Made by a program: the position numbers and the translations under genes. From Corynebacterium sp. ACRPS (GTDB lineage: Bacteria > Actinomycetota > Actinomycetes > Mycobacteriales > Mycobacteriaceae): DNA of 64,000 nucleotides. Under the pieces are notes generated by a model. That model did not search any database. It had not been told where the DNA came from and was given only the letters and a program-made list of their open reading frames with translations. Numbering within the stretch: position 1 is the first letter of the stretch; the number at the start of each line of letters is the position of its first letter. The DNA is taken from NCBI RefSeq assembly GCF_022346005.1, contig NZ_JAKRMY010000001.1, positions 124,001 through 188,000 on the forward strand. The letters run 5' to 3'. Below, in pieces: positions 27,910 to 37,092 of the stretch.

Positions 27910-27980
27910 AGCCGCCAGCATAGCAGCCCGGCAAAGTTTTGTTACAAGCTCGTTATATTCACGTCTTTACGCAGTTAAAC

Positions 27981-27996
27981 GGTGAAAAATATCACC
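27981..27996. promoter_or_regulatory. Candidate GlxR (CRP-type) operator upstream of putP
   Basis: GGTGAAAAATATCACC is a perfect 5-bp-arm palindrome with the GTGA-N6-TCAC core of corynebacterial GlxR sites. It lies about 100 bp before the putP start and about 70 bp before the divergent SNF2 gene. Confidence 0.5.
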
Positions 27997-28089
27997 AGAG
28001 ATCTATGCCACAGCTGGATTTTAGCTTGGTTGAACCTTAAGTCACCGTTAACGTAAGAATGTCCGACAAATCACTACAAGGAGTGAAAC

Positions 28090-29661
28090 GTGCAAGAATC
28101 AACTTGGTACGTCATTGCGATGATTGTCTATTTCCTCGTAATGGCAGCCATTGGCTACTGGAGCTACAAACAAACCGACGAATACGACGATTATGTTTTG
28201 GGCGGCCGTGGCCTGCACCCATTCGTAGCTGCTCTCTCCGCCGGTGCATCTGATATGTCCGGCTGGCTGCTCATGGGTCTGCCTGGCGCGCTCTTCCTTT
28301 CCGGTTTTTCCGAGCTGTGGATGCCTATCGGCCTCCTTATCGGTGCATGGGCAAACTGGAAGTGGATTGCGCCGCGTCTGCGCGCGTACTCGGAGGTTGC
28401 GGGCGATTCCATTACGGTCCCCTCCTTCTTCGAGAACCGTCTGCGCGATAAGTCGCGCCTGCTGCGTATTATCTCCGCAGTTATCATTATCTTCTTCTTT
28501 ACCTTCTACGTCTCTTCCGGCATGGTCTCCGGTGGTCGTTACTTCGAGTCCACCTTCGGTGGCGACTACATCACCGGTATGTTGGTCATCGCCGCAGTGA
28601 CCATTTTCTACACCTTCATCGGTGGCTTCTTGGCAGTGTCCTACACCGATGCTATGCAGGGCATGCTCATGTTCGTCGCCCTGCTGATCGTGCCAATCAT
28701 GGCGCTTTTCGCTCTTGACGATGCCGGCGCGATCTTCTCCTTCGCTACCGAAAACAACTACGCTACCGACGGCGCACTAGAGCCAAACGATAACTACTTC
28801 TCTCTCTTCGCTGGCGTTTCCGCTGGTGTTATCGTTGGTAACGCCGCTTGGGGTCTTGGCTACTTTGGTCAGCCGCACATCATCGTGCGCTTCATGGCGC
28901 TGCGTAAGCCTTCTGACGCCAAGCAGGGCCGTTTCTACGGCATCACCTGGATGGGCCTTTCCGTCATCGGCGCTATCTTCGTTGCGCTGACCGGTACTGT
29001 GTACTTCACCCAGTTCGGTGAAACCATTACTGACCAAGAGAACTTCGAGACCATCTTCTTGGATATGGCTCAGGCCATGATGCACCCATTGCCTGCTGGT
29101 TTCATCTTGACCGCAGTCTTGGCAGCGATCATGTCCACCATGTCCTCCCAGATGCTCGTGGTTTCCTCTTCCCTGATTGAGGACCTCTACCTCATCATCG
29201 CAAAGCGCAAGCCTGACGAGCGCATCCTGATTAACCTGTCCCGTACCGCCGTTGTGGTCATCGCGGTTATCGCCGCACTCCTGGCTATCAACCCGTCCGA
29301 CTCCATTCTTGGCCTGGTCGGCTTCGCATGGGCTGGTTTCGGTTCCGCATTCGGTCCGCTGGTCATCCTGGCTCTGTACTGGAAGCGCCTCAACGCAACC
29401 GGTGCAATCGCCGGTATGGTCACCGGTGCAGTCGTCGCCATCGGCTGGGGCATGTCCCCGCTCGGCGATTCCCTCTACGAGATGGTTCCGGGCTTCTTCT
29501 CCGCACTCATCGTCACCGTTCTGGTCACCTTGGCTACCAAGCAGCCAGACCAGGAGGTCTTGGACGAGTTCGAGGAAGCCGAGAAGCTTGCCAAGCTCGT
29601 TGAAAAGGACGACTCCCTGGACTTCGAGGAAGCAGCAGAAAAGGTTTCCGATAACAAGTAG
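28090..29661 (+). CDS. putP: Sodium/proline symporter PutP
   Basis: The 523-residue transporter of the sodium:solute symporter family has about 13 membrane segments and the PutP-like motifs GGRGLHPFVAALSAGASDMS near residues 37-56 and GYFGQPHIIVRFMA in the middle. It imports proline with sodium for osmoprotection or catabolism. It starts with GTG at 28090 preceded by AAGGAG. A GlxR-like site lies upstream. The charged C-terminal tail (about 45 residues, Glu/Lys/Asp rich) is typical of corynebacterial PutP. Confidence 0.93.
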   Translation: MQESTWYVIAMIVYFLVMAAIGYWSYKQTDEYDDYVLGGRGLHPFVAALSAGASDMSGWLLMGLPGALFLSGFSELWMPIGLLIGAWANWKWIAPRLRAYSEVAGDSITVPSFFENRLRDKSRLLRIISAVIIIFFFTFYVSSGMVSGGRYFESTFGGDYITGMLVIAAVTIFYTFIGGFLAVSYTDAMQGMLMFVALLIVPIMALFALDDAGAIFSFATENNYATDGALEPNDNYFSLFAGVSAGVIVGNAAWGLGYFGQPHIIVRFMALRKPSDAKQGRFYGITWMGLSVIGAIFVALTGTVYFTQFGETITDQENFETIFLDMAQAMMHPLPAGFILTAVLAAIMSTMSSQMLVVSSSLIEDLYLIIAKRKPDERILINLSRTAVVVIAVIAALLAINPSDSILGLVGFAWAGFGSAFGPLVILALYWKRLNATGAIAGMVTGAVVAIGWGMSPLGDSLYEMVPGFFSALIVTVLVTLATKQPDQEVLDEFEEAEKLAKLVEKDDSLDFEEAAEKVSDNK

Positions 29662-29695
29662 GAACCTTCCCGCACCTCGCGGAGTCCAATAGGAC

Positions 29696-30262
29696 ATGAA
29701 GTCCTATTACCTGGCCGCGCTATCATGCATAACCGCTCTCGTTATCGCATGGTATGCGTGGCCTTTTCCGCGTTTTGATGTCTCCACCGTGCCAGCTCGC
29801 ACGGAATTGCAAGGCTACGACCGCGACGAGTTCGGCGGCTGGCAGCCCAACGGCGCATGCACTACGCGGGAGGCCATCATGGAGAACCAAGCCAGCGAGG
29901 CCTTCGCTGACTGCCGGCCACAATCCGGCACGATCTATGACCCCTACGCGGGCGAGACGATTTCAGCCACCTCCCCCATTGAGGTCGACCACATCTTCCC
30001 TCTTTCTGCCGCCTTTGACATGGGTGCCGCAGAATGGGACCAAGACACCAAGAGGCGTTTTGCCAACGATCCTCTCAACTTGGTGGCCACCAGCCGGAAG
30101 CTCAATCAAGAAAAGTCCGATTCCCTTCCTTCCGAATGGTTGCCGCCTGCCAACCGCTGCGATTACTCGCGGCGCCTCGCAGAGATCGCGCGGAAGTACG
30201 AGCTGCCCTTGTCCCGCGCGGACGTCCGTGCAATGAGAAGGCAATGTCGGTTCGATTTCTAG
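29696..30262 (+). CDS. Membrane-anchored or secreted HNH nuclease, GmrSD C-terminal (DUF1524) type
   Basis: The 188-residue protein has one N-terminal hydrophobic segment (residues 4-22) followed by an extracytoplasmic HNH-type domain: YDRDEFGGW, VDHIFPLSAAF with D98 and H99, and NDPLNLVATSRKLNQEKSD with N128 and N137. This matches the DUF1524 family of actinobacterial exported nucleases. Four or more cysteines in the mature part suggest disulfides. It lies 34 bp after putP. Likely roles are nutrient acquisition from extracellular DNA or interference with foreign DNA; neither is proven. Confidence 0.82.
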   Translation: MKSYYLAALSCITALVIAWYAWPFPRFDVSTVPARTELQGYDRDEFGGWQPNGACTTREAIMENQASEAFADCRPQSGTIYDPYAGETISATSPIEVDHIFPLSAAFDMGAAEWDQDTKRRFANDPLNLVATSRKLNQEKSDSLPSEWLPPANRCDYSRRLAEIARKYELPLSRADVRAMRRQCRFDF

Positions 30263-30318
30263 CAGGGAAATTGATTAGGGTGAACAAGGCAACTTTTCTT
30301 AACTGAAGGGCATCCTCC

Positions 30319-30762
30319 ATGACTACTTTGTTCATCTTCCTGCACGTGGCAGCGGCCATCGTCCTACTTGGCCCCGTGTGCATTTCCACCTCCATCTACC
30401 AGACTCAGCTGCAGGGCGCAGCGCAGGGCGATAAGACGGCCCTCGGAGCCGCCCGCAACCTGCACAACATCACCAATACTTACGGCTACATTTCCGCCCT
30501 CGTGCCGGTCCTTGGTCTTGCTGTGTTCCTGTCTGATATCGAAACCTTTAAGAGCCAGGTCAACTTCCACATCGCCATCCTTGTGGCCATCATCGCGTGG
30601 TGCCTGCTCTTCTTCCTCATCCTTCCTAAGCAGCGCACGGCGCAGGCAGCCCTAGAGTCCGGCGATACCGCCAACCTGGGCTCCATTAAGAAGTCGCTGT
30701 CCGCTTTCGGCGGCGTCTTCAACCTCCTGTGGATCATCTGCCTTATCCTGATGTACCTCTAG
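30319..30762 (+). CDS. Small four-helix integral membrane protein (DUF2269-like)
   Basis: The 147-residue protein has four hydrophobic segments, the first beginning TLFIFLHVAAAIVLLGPVC. The His in the first helix and overall layout resemble DUF2269-type membrane proteins; no function is known. It is followed at once by a terminator that lies inside the end of the convergent HNH gene. Confidence 0.65.
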   Translation: MTTLFIFLHVAAAIVLLGPVCISTSIYQTQLQGAAQGDKTALGAARNLHNITNTYGYISALVPVLGLAVFLSDIETFKSQVNFHIAILVAIIAWCLLFFLILPKQRTAQAALESGDTANLGSIKKSLSAFGGVFNLLWIICLILMYL

Positions 30763-30770
30763 GAAGCCAT

Positions 30771-32009
30771 TTACTTTTCGGGGACAGTGTCATCGCTGTC
30801 CCCTTTTTCATGCGTGGACTCCTCCCTAAGCTCTTCTTTTAGTTGCTGCGCACCTGCATGCGCATTCTCCCGCCGCTTCTGCGTGGCCTGCGCCACCGTC
30901 TGCGCCCACCTGCGGTTCTTCGGCGCCAACGGTCCGCTCGCGGAGTCGTAGACCCACGTAGAGTCATCGAAAAGCCAGACGATGTCCCCACTTATCGGGT
31001 CCTTGATATAAAACGCCCTCCCATCGGTCTTTATATTGTGATGGTGCTGGCACAGGCAAGTGAGGTTTGCCGCCGAGGTCGGCCCACCATCTGCAAAGTC
31101 GTGCCGATGGTCCATCTGGGACGCCACCGCCGGCCGCGTACAGCCTGGCCACCGGCACGTGCCATCCAAGCCCTCTACAAACGCCCGGATATCTGGCGGA
31201 GTCACATAATTCGGGCTCTCCGCCTGACCGGCCTTCTCCATGTCCCTTGTCGTTGTCGCCCGAGCCTCTAGGTCATCCGCGGTCTCCGGGGATACCCAGC
31301 CTAAGTTTTGTACAAACGCGGGTGCATCCGGCAGGTCGCAGCGATACATATTCAACACGACCTTGGCCTTTGGTTGCGCCTTTCCGGTCAGCAGCTCCAC
31401 TGCGGCCTCAGCCATCGTGAGGTCCTTGTCCGTAGCGATATCCCGAATATTGCGGTCGATTATCTCCGCGGTTTCTAACCCGACGTCCAGACAAACCGCA
31501 GCCCACTCCCCGCCTGTAGGTTCAACGCTATAGGCTTGCTTGCGGCGCGGATCCCGCGCGGCAATTGAGGGATCGAGGCGCACGATGAGCTCGCGTAACT
31601 TGCGGCGGAGATTGCGGTGCGAGGGCAGCTTTTGATTGGGGCGGGTTGGGGTCAAGTAGTTGGTCAGGGCGTCATCGATAGTAAACTTCTTCTCCGCATC
31701 AATGGCGCCGAGCTTGGCTAGGGTTTGGTCAATCGTAATCAGGCGGTCTAAATCTAAATGGAAATGCTGTTCTTGCCGGGCGCGCAGCCGCGGCAGCTCC
31801 TTTAATCGCTCGAAGGCGAAGATAATATTTCTAATTCGGGACTGACGCGCCCCAGTTAAGTCAGACAGGGATTGGCTAATAACTTCGATATCATCATCCG
31901 GGTCAGGGTGAAGCCTCTCCCAGAACTGGTATTCCGCTTTCCTAATCTCTGTAGCTGCACGGGAGGTAGAATTTTCCGGATTAGTATTGGCATAATATGG
32001 CGCATTCAT
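30771..32009 (-). CDS. DUF222 / HNH endonuclease domain protein (13E12 type)
   Basis: The 412-residue product begins at the ATG at 32009 (MNAPYYANTN); in-frame starts at 32051 and 32087 are less likely. The N-terminal DUF222-like helical region is followed by a C-terminal HNH domain: CRWPGCTRP, SQMDHRHDFADGGPTSAAN and LCQHHHNIKTDG, giving the usual zinc cysteines and catalytic His. Such genes occur in several copies per actinobacterial genome and behave like mobile or selfish repeats; the cell function is unknown. It is monocistronic. Confidence 0.88.
   Translation of the reverse strand: MNAPYYANTNPENSTSRAATEIRKAEYQFWERLHPDPDDDIEVISQSLSDLTGARQSRIRNIIFAFERLKELPRLRARQEQHFHLDLDRLITIDQTLAKLGAIDAEKKFTIDDALTNYLTPTRPNQKLPSHRNLRRKLRELIVRLDPSIAARDPRRKQAYSVEPTGGEWAAVCLDVGLETAEIIDRNIRDIATDKDLTMAEAAVELLTGKAQPKAKVVLNMYRCDLPDAPAFVQNLGWVSPETADDLEARATTTRDMEKAGQAESPNYVTPPDIRAFVEGLDGTCRWPGCTRPAVASQMDHRHDFADGGPTSAANLTCLCQHHHNIKTDGRAFYIKDPISGDIVWLFDDSTWVYDSASGPLAPKNRRWAQTVAQATQKRRENAHAGAQQLKEELREESTHEKGDSDDTVPEK
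30780..30808 (+). terminator. Terminator of the small membrane gene, inside the end of the convergent HNH gene
   Basis: GGGGACAG pairs with CTGTCCCC around an 8-nt loop, followed by TTTTT. It serves the plus strand while encoding the last residues of the minus-strand HNH protein. Confidence 0.82.
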
Positions 32010-32114
32010 GGACTTTCTTTCGAGAGATTTACTAGAACATGCTTTCGCCATACACCATACAAAACCGCCCCGACACACTACCCCCATTTATAGTAAAAGC
32101 GCAGGTCACAGGGC

Positions 32115-32145
32115 ATGAAAAAAGGGCCTCTAAAAGAGGCCCTTT
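32115..32145 (-). terminator. Terminator after the DEAD-box helicase gene
   Basis: On the minus strand AAAGGGCCTCT pairs perfectly with AGAGGCCCTTT (11-bp stem, 3-nt loop) followed by a run of T. Confidence 0.9.
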
Positions 32146-32155
32146 GGAGGTTTAA

Positions 32156-34027
32156 TTAGTCGCGGAAGCGACCACCATGTTTGCGTCCACCGCCGCCGCC
32201 ATCACGGCGAGGCGGGCGACCAGTATCCTTCTGAATCTTGATGAGCTGCCCAGAAATCCGGGTATCCTTCAGACGGTCCAGCACAGCTGGGTCCATGTTC
32301 TTCGGCAGGTCCACGAGAGTGTGTCCCACCGCAATGGTAATGCGGCCGAAGTCCTTGGCGGACAGGCCACCTTCGTTGGCGATTGCACCGACGATGGCAC
32401 CTGGGCGGACATTCTGGCGCTTGCCGACGTCCAACCGGTACGTCTCAAAGTCACCATCCGGCCGCTTGGAGCCGCCGCGGTTCTTGCCGCCGCCCTTGAA
32501 GTCACGGTCGCGCTTGCGGTCATCGCGATCGCGGCGGTCCTTCTTTGGCTTGGGCAAAGGCTTGTCTTCCAATAGGAAGTTCTTGCCACCCTGGTGCATG
32601 ACGGCCAGCGCCGCGGCGATGTCATCCATCGCGACGTCATTTTCTTCCGAGTACTTGCGCACCAAGTTGCGGAAGAAATCGGCCTGCTTGTTGTCCATGG
32701 ACTGGGTGATGGCCTGCGCAAACTTTTCCTTGCGCTTTTCATTGACCTCATCGACGGAGGGCAGGTCCATCTCTTCGAGGCGTGCGTTGGTCACGCGCTC
32801 GATGGAACGCAGCATGCGGCGCTCGCGCGGGGTGACAAACAGGATTGCCTCACCGGAACGGCCAGCACGACCGGTGCGGCCAATGCGGTGCACGTAGGAC
32901 TCGGTATCGTTCGGGATATCGAAGTTCACCACGTGGGTGATGCGCTCCACGTCGAGGCCACGTGCGGCGACGTCAGTGGCCACGAGGATGTCTAGGCGGC
33001 CATCCTTGAGCTGGTCGACGGTGCGTTCGCGCTGCGCCTGGGCGATGTCGCCGTTAATGGCAGCAGCGCTGTAGCCGCGATCGCGCAGGGCCTCGGCCAC
33101 TTCTTCGGTCTCGTGCTTGGTGCGGCAGAAGACGATGATGGCGTCATAGGTAATGACCTCGAGGATGCGGGTGAACGCATCCATCTTTGCACGGTGCGGA
33201 ATCAGCAGGAAACGCTGCTTAATGTTGTCGTTGGTACGGCGCTCGGACTTAACGGTTACTTCCGCCGGGTTGTGCAGGTACTGCTTGGACAGCCGGCGGA
33301 TGGCATTAGGCATGGTGGCGGAGAAAAGCGCCACCTGCTTGCGGTCCGGGGTGCTTTCGAGGATGCGCTCGACGTCTTCCTGGAAGCCCATGTTCAGCAT
33401 CTCATCGGCCTCATCGAGGACGAGGAACTGCAGCTGGGACAGGTCAAGCGAGCCCTTTTCCAAGTGATCGATGACGCGACCCGGGGTACCCACGATGACC
33501 TGGGCGCCGCGGCGCAGGCCAGACAGCTGGATGCCGTAGGCCTGGCCACCGTAGATGGGAAGAACCTCGATACCCTTGAGGGTTTCTGCGAAGGATTGGA
33601 AGGCATCTGCAACCTGCAGGGCGAGCTCGCGGGTAGGCGCGAGGACGAGTGCCTGCGGGTGGCGCGCATGCGGGTCAAGCTGGGACAAGACCGGCAGCGC
33701 GAAGGCTGCGGTCTTGCCGGTACCGGTCTGTGCAAGGCCCACGACGTCGCGGCCTTCCATCAGGATCGGGATGGTTTCTGCTTGGATGGGGGACGGCGTG
33801 GTGAAGCCTACTTTCGCAACGGCTTGCAGAATTTTATCTGGCAGGCCGAGGTGCTCGAACCCCTGGGAGTTGTCGTTGGCCGAGTCCTTGGACTCAGCGC
33901 CGGTGCCCTCAGAAGTATTCGCAGCCCTGGTGTCCTGGTTGACACCTTGCGAGTTGTCCTGAGATTCCGACTTATTAAAATCTTCCGGCTCGTTTACGCC
34001 GCCGGTGGCGTTATCGGTAATGCTCAT
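32156..34027 (-). CDS. deaD: DEAD-box ATP-dependent RNA helicase (CsdA/DeaD type)
   Basis: The 623-residue protein starts with a polar low-complexity stretch (about 60 residues rich in Ser, Asn, Asp), then the Q motif (FEHLGLP... SPIQAETIP), Walker A AQTGTGKT, DEAD box VLDEADEML, SAT motif FSATMP and helicase motif VI HRIGRTGRAGRSG. The C-terminal DbpA-like RNA-binding domain (VRPGAIVGAIANEGGLSAKD) is followed by a Gly/Arg-rich tail. It should unwind RNA during ribosome assembly and mRNA turnover, often in the cold. A strong terminator follows. Confidence 0.93.
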   Translation of the reverse strand: MSITDNATGGVNEPEDFNKSESQDNSQGVNQDTRAANTSEGTGAESKDSANDNSQGFEHLGLPDKILQAVAKVGFTTPSPIQAETIPILMEGRDVVGLAQTGTGKTAAFALPVLSQLDPHARHPQALVLAPTRELALQVADAFQSFAETLKGIEVLPIYGGQAYGIQLSGLRRGAQVIVGTPGRVIDHLEKGSLDLSQLQFLVLDEADEMLNMGFQEDVERILESTPDRKQVALFSATMPNAIRRLSKQYLHNPAEVTVKSERRTNDNIKQRFLLIPHRAKMDAFTRILEVITYDAIIVFCRTKHETEEVAEALRDRGYSAAAINGDIAQAQRERTVDQLKDGRLDILVATDVAARGLDVERITHVVNFDIPNDTESYVHRIGRTGRAGRSGEAILFVTPRERRMLRSIERVTNARLEEMDLPSVDEVNEKRKEKFAQAITQSMDNKQADFFRNLVRKYSEENDVAMDDIAAALAVMHQGGKNFLLEDKPLPKPKKDRRDRDDRKRDRDFKGGGKNRGGSKRPDGDFETYRLDVGKRQNVRPGAIVGAIANEGGLSAKDFGRITIAVGHTLVDLPKNMDPAVLDRLKDTRISGQLIKIQKDTGRPPRRDGGGGGRKHGGRFRD

Positions 34028-34073
34028 TGCTCATCCAACCCTACGCGATACCGGCGGCAAACTCCATTCCTCG

Positions 34074-35243
34074 CTATACCCCCGCCACGAACGTGCGGTA
34101 GCTCAGCGGCATGCCCGGCCGGTAGGCCAAGTGCACCGCGCTGGGAGCATCGAGCACGTGCAGGTCAGCGGCAGCTCCTTCCACCAGGGTGCCCTTCGCG
34201 GGGCGGCCCTGCGGGTCGAGTCCGTTGCCCACATTATGGCGGCGCAGCGCCGTGGCACCACCGGTGGTGGCGGCGTGGATGGCCTCGTCGACGGATAGGT
34301 GCTGCTGCAGGACGGCCGTGGTCACGCAGTAGTTCATCGACGAAGTATAGGAGGTACCTGGGTTGAGGTTGGAGGCGATGGCGAGGGTGGCGCCGGCATC
34401 GAGAAGCGCACGGCCAGGCGCCAAGGGCTCGCGCGTGGAGAGATCGCAGGCCGGGAGCATGGTGGCCACGGTCTCGGATGCGGCGAGCTTTTCGATGTCA
34501 CTATCGCTCAGGTAATTCACGTGGTCCACCGAGGCGGCGCCGAGATCGACCGCGAGGCTAACCCCCGGGCCCTCGCCAAGCTGGTTGCCGTGCACGCGCA
34601 GGCCAAGCCCCAACTTTTTACCGGCTTCGAGAACCCGGCGCGACTGCTCTTCATTGAACGCGCCGCGCTCGCAGAAGACGTCGATCCACTGGACGTATTC
34701 GGCAACCCCGTCCAGCATGGGGCCGACGACCTCATCGAGGTAGTCTTCCGCATCCGCTCCCGGCGGCACGAGGTGGGCACCCAGGAAGGTGACGTCATCG
34801 ACATGCTGGGATGCCACGCGCGCGGCTTCCACTTCAGATTCCGTGTTGAGGCCGTAGCCGGTCTTGGTCTCGAAGGTGGTGGTGCCACCGCGGCGGCCGG
34901 CTGCCACGCGCTCGGCGACGAGCTTATCCAAGCGGTCTGCCCCCGCCTCCCGGGTGGCGTCCATGGTCACCGCGATGCCGCCTGCCTCGTAGGAACCGCC
35001 GGACATGCGGGCCTCGAACTCGGCGGAGCGGTCACCGTCGAAGACCATGTGGGTGTGCGAATCCACCCAGCCCGGCAGGACGGCGCGCCCGCCCAAGTCC
35101 ACCTGGTCATCGGCGGCAGGCGCCTGGGAAGCGGGGCCAATCCAGGCGATGGTGCCGTGGTCGGCGATAAGGGCGGCATCGTTAAGCGTGCCGTGCTCGC
35201 TGACCGTGCGGAGTTCAGAAATTCCGGTAAAAAGTGTGCTCAT
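34074..35243 (-). CDS. hutI: Imidazolonepropionase
   Basis: The 389-residue amidohydrolase opens imidazolonepropionate to N-formimidoyl-L-glutamate, step three of histidine breakdown. Metal ligands are in WVDSHTHMVFDGDR, and RVHGNQLGEGPG and MLPACDLSTREPLAPGR are typical for HutI. Its ATG directly follows the hutU stop codon, so hutU-hutI are translationally coupled. Length is normal. Confidence 0.94.
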   Translation of the reverse strand: MSTLFTGISELRTVSEHGTLNDAALIADHGTIAWIGPASQAPAADDQVDLGGRAVLPGWVDSHTHMVFDGDRSAEFEARMSGGSYEAGGIAVTMDATREAGADRLDKLVAERVAAGRRGGTTTFETKTGYGLNTESEVEAARVASQHVDDVTFLGAHLVPPGADAEDYLDEVVGPMLDGVAEYVQWIDVFCERGAFNEEQSRRVLEAGKKLGLGLRVHGNQLGEGPGVSLAVDLGAASVDHVNYLSDSDIEKLAASETVATMLPACDLSTREPLAPGRALLDAGATLAIASNLNPGTSYTSSMNYCVTTAVLQQHLSVDEAIHAATTGGATALRRHNVGNGLDPQGRPAKGTLVEGAAADLHVLDAPSAVHLAYRPGMPLSYRTFVAGV

Positions 35244-36920
35244 TTAATCCCTTGCCTTAAATTCCATGGGAACGCGAACGCCGCGCTCCTTGGCTACTTC
35301 CTCTGCGCGAGAGTACCCGGCATCGACGTGGCGGATAACACCCATGCCTGGGTCATTGGTCAGCACGGCGCGCAGCTTGGCGGCGGCGAGATCGGTGCCA
35401 TCGGCAACCGTGACCTGGCCGGCGTGGATGGAGCGGCCCATGCCCACTCCGCCGCCGTGGTGGAGGGAGACCCAAGTCGCGCCGGAAGATACGGCGGTCA
35501 TGGCATTAAGCAGCGGCCAGTCAGCGACGGCATCGGTGCCATCGAGCATGGCTTCGGTCTCGCGGTACGGGGAGGCAACCGAGCCGGAGTCGAGGTGGTC
35601 GCGGCCAATGACGATGGGGGCCTTGATCTTGCCCTCGCGCACCAAGTCATTGAAGAGCAGGCCGGCCTTGTGGCGCTCGTTGTAGCCAAGCCAGCAGATG
35701 CGGGCGGGCAGGCCCTCGAACTCGACGTATTCTTCGGCGGCGTCCAGCCAGTTGTGCAGGTGCTCGTTCTCTGGGAAGAGCTCCTTCAGGGCTTCGTCGG
35801 TGACCTTGATGTCTTCGGGGTCGCCGGACAGCGCTGCCCAACGGAACGGGCCCATTCCCTCGCAGAACAGCGGGCGGATATAGGCGGGAACGAAGCCGGG
35901 GAACTCAAATGCGCGCTGGTAGCCGGCGTGGCGCGCCTCATCGCGGATGGAGTTGCCGTAGTCAAAGACCTCGGCGCCCTCGTCCTGGAATTCCACCATC
36001 GCCTGGACCTGTGCGGCCATAGATTCGCGGGCCTTTTTGGTAAAGGTCGTGGGATCGGCCTTGGCCTCGGACTGCCAGTCATCCACGGTGATTTCGGTGG
36101 GCAGGTAGGACAGTGGGTCGTGCGCGGAGGTCTGGTCGGTGACGATGTCTACCTTGAATTCCCCGGCGCGCTGGCGGCGCAGCACCTCGGGGAAGACCTC
36201 GGCGGCATTGCCCACCAGGCCGACAGAAAGGGCCTTTTTGTTTTCCTTGGCATCGAGAACCAAGCGCAGGGCCTCGTCCAGGTCGGTGACCACTTCATCG
36301 AGGTAGCGCTTGTGCTGGCGGCGGCGCAGGCGGTGTTCATCCACGTCCACGATGAGCACTGCTCCGCCGTTCAGCGTCACGGCGAGCGGTTGGGCACCGC
36401 CCATGCCGCCGCACCCGCCGGTCAGGGTCAGGGTGCCGGCCAGGCTGCCCTCGAAGCGCTTCTTGGCCACGGCCGCGAAGGTCTCGTAGGTGCCCTGCAG
36501 GATGCCCTGGGTGGCGATGTAGATCCAGGAGCCGGCCGTCATCTGGCCGTACATCATCAGGCCCTCGTCCTCGAGCTTGCGGAAGTGCTCCCAGTTGGCC
36601 CAGTCGCCCACCAGGTTGGAGTTGGCGATGAGCACGCGCGGTGCCCATTCATTGGTCTTCCAGATGCCCACCGGCTTTCCGGATTGGACGAGGAGGGTTT
36701 CATCGCTTTCTAAGTCCTTCAGCGATTCCACAATGGCATCGAAGGCCTCCCAGCTGCGCGCTGCACGACCGGTACCGCCGTAGACCACGAGGTCCTCGGG
36801 GCGCTCGGCAACCTCGGGATCGAGGTTATTCATCAGCATGCGCAGTGGCGCTTCGGTTTGCCAGGATTTTGCGTTGAGTTCGGTGCCGCGGGGTGCGCGG
36901 ACTTCGCGTGGTTCAGACAT
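35244..36920 (-). CDS. hutU: Urocanate hydratase
   Basis: The 558-residue NAD-dependent enzyme adds water to urocanate, step two of histidine degradation. Conserved blocks are [67 protein letters not shown] and [18 protein letters not shown]. It is the first gene of hutU-hutI. A candidate HutR operator lies upstream at 37066-37079. Confidence 0.96.
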   Translation of the reverse strand: MSEPREVRAPRGTELNAKSWQTEAPLRMLMNNLDPEVAERPEDLVVYGGTGRAARSWEAFDAIVESLKDLESDETLLVQSGKPVGIWKTNEWAPRVLIANSNLVGDWANWEHFRKLEDEGLMMYGQMTAGSWIYIATQGILQGTYETFAAVAKKRFEGSLAGTLTLTGGCGGMGGAQPLAVTLNGGAVLIVDVDEHRLRRRQHKRYLDEVVTDLDEALRLVLDAKENKKALSVGLVGNAAEVFPEVLRRQRAGEFKVDIVTDQTSAHDPLSYLPTEITVDDWQSEAKADPTTFTKKARESMAAQVQAMVEFQDEGAEVFDYGNSIRDEARHAGYQRAFEFPGFVPAYIRPLFCEGMGPFRWAALSGDPEDIKVTDEALKELFPENEHLHNWLDAAEEYVEFEGLPARICWLGYNERHKAGLLFNDLVREGKIKAPIVIGRDHLDSGSVASPYRETEAMLDGTDAVADWPLLNAMTAVSSGATWVSLHHGGGVGMGRSIHAGQVTVADGTDLAAAKLRAVLTNDPGMGVIRHVDAGYSRAEEVAKERGVRVPMEFKARD

Positions 36921-37065
36921 GGCTTCCTTTCGCTCGTGCTTATCGACGCCGTGCCCTACCCCAAGGCCGGTTTCCCGGGGCTGTCTCCCGGGGGCTTGGC
37001 GAGCGTCACAGATATCAATTTAGTGTGATACACAACGTATTTAGAGCATTCACAATCACCAACTG

Positions 37066-37079
37066 TCTGGCATTTCAGA
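37066..37079. promoter_or_regulatory. Candidate HutR operator between hutU and the GDSL lipoprotein gene
   Basis: TCTGGCATTTCAGA is a palindrome with TCTG and CAGA arms and matches 11 of 14 positions of the HutR motif that I recall from corynebacterial hut regulation (TCTG, A/T-rich centre, CCAGA). It lies about 145 bp upstream of hutU and 14 bp upstream of the divergent lipoprotein start. Confidence 0.45.
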
Positions 37080-37092
37080 CTCGACGGCTACG

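Noticed and set aside
34299..36713. Open frame of 804 codons on the plus strand opposite hutI and hutU
   Set aside because: It spans two well-identified genes on the other strand and has typical shadow composition.
36950..37010. Terminator or riboswitch before hutU
   Set aside because: A GC-rich hairpin around CCCGGGG is possible, but there is no T-run on either strand and no known riboswitch class for hut genes.
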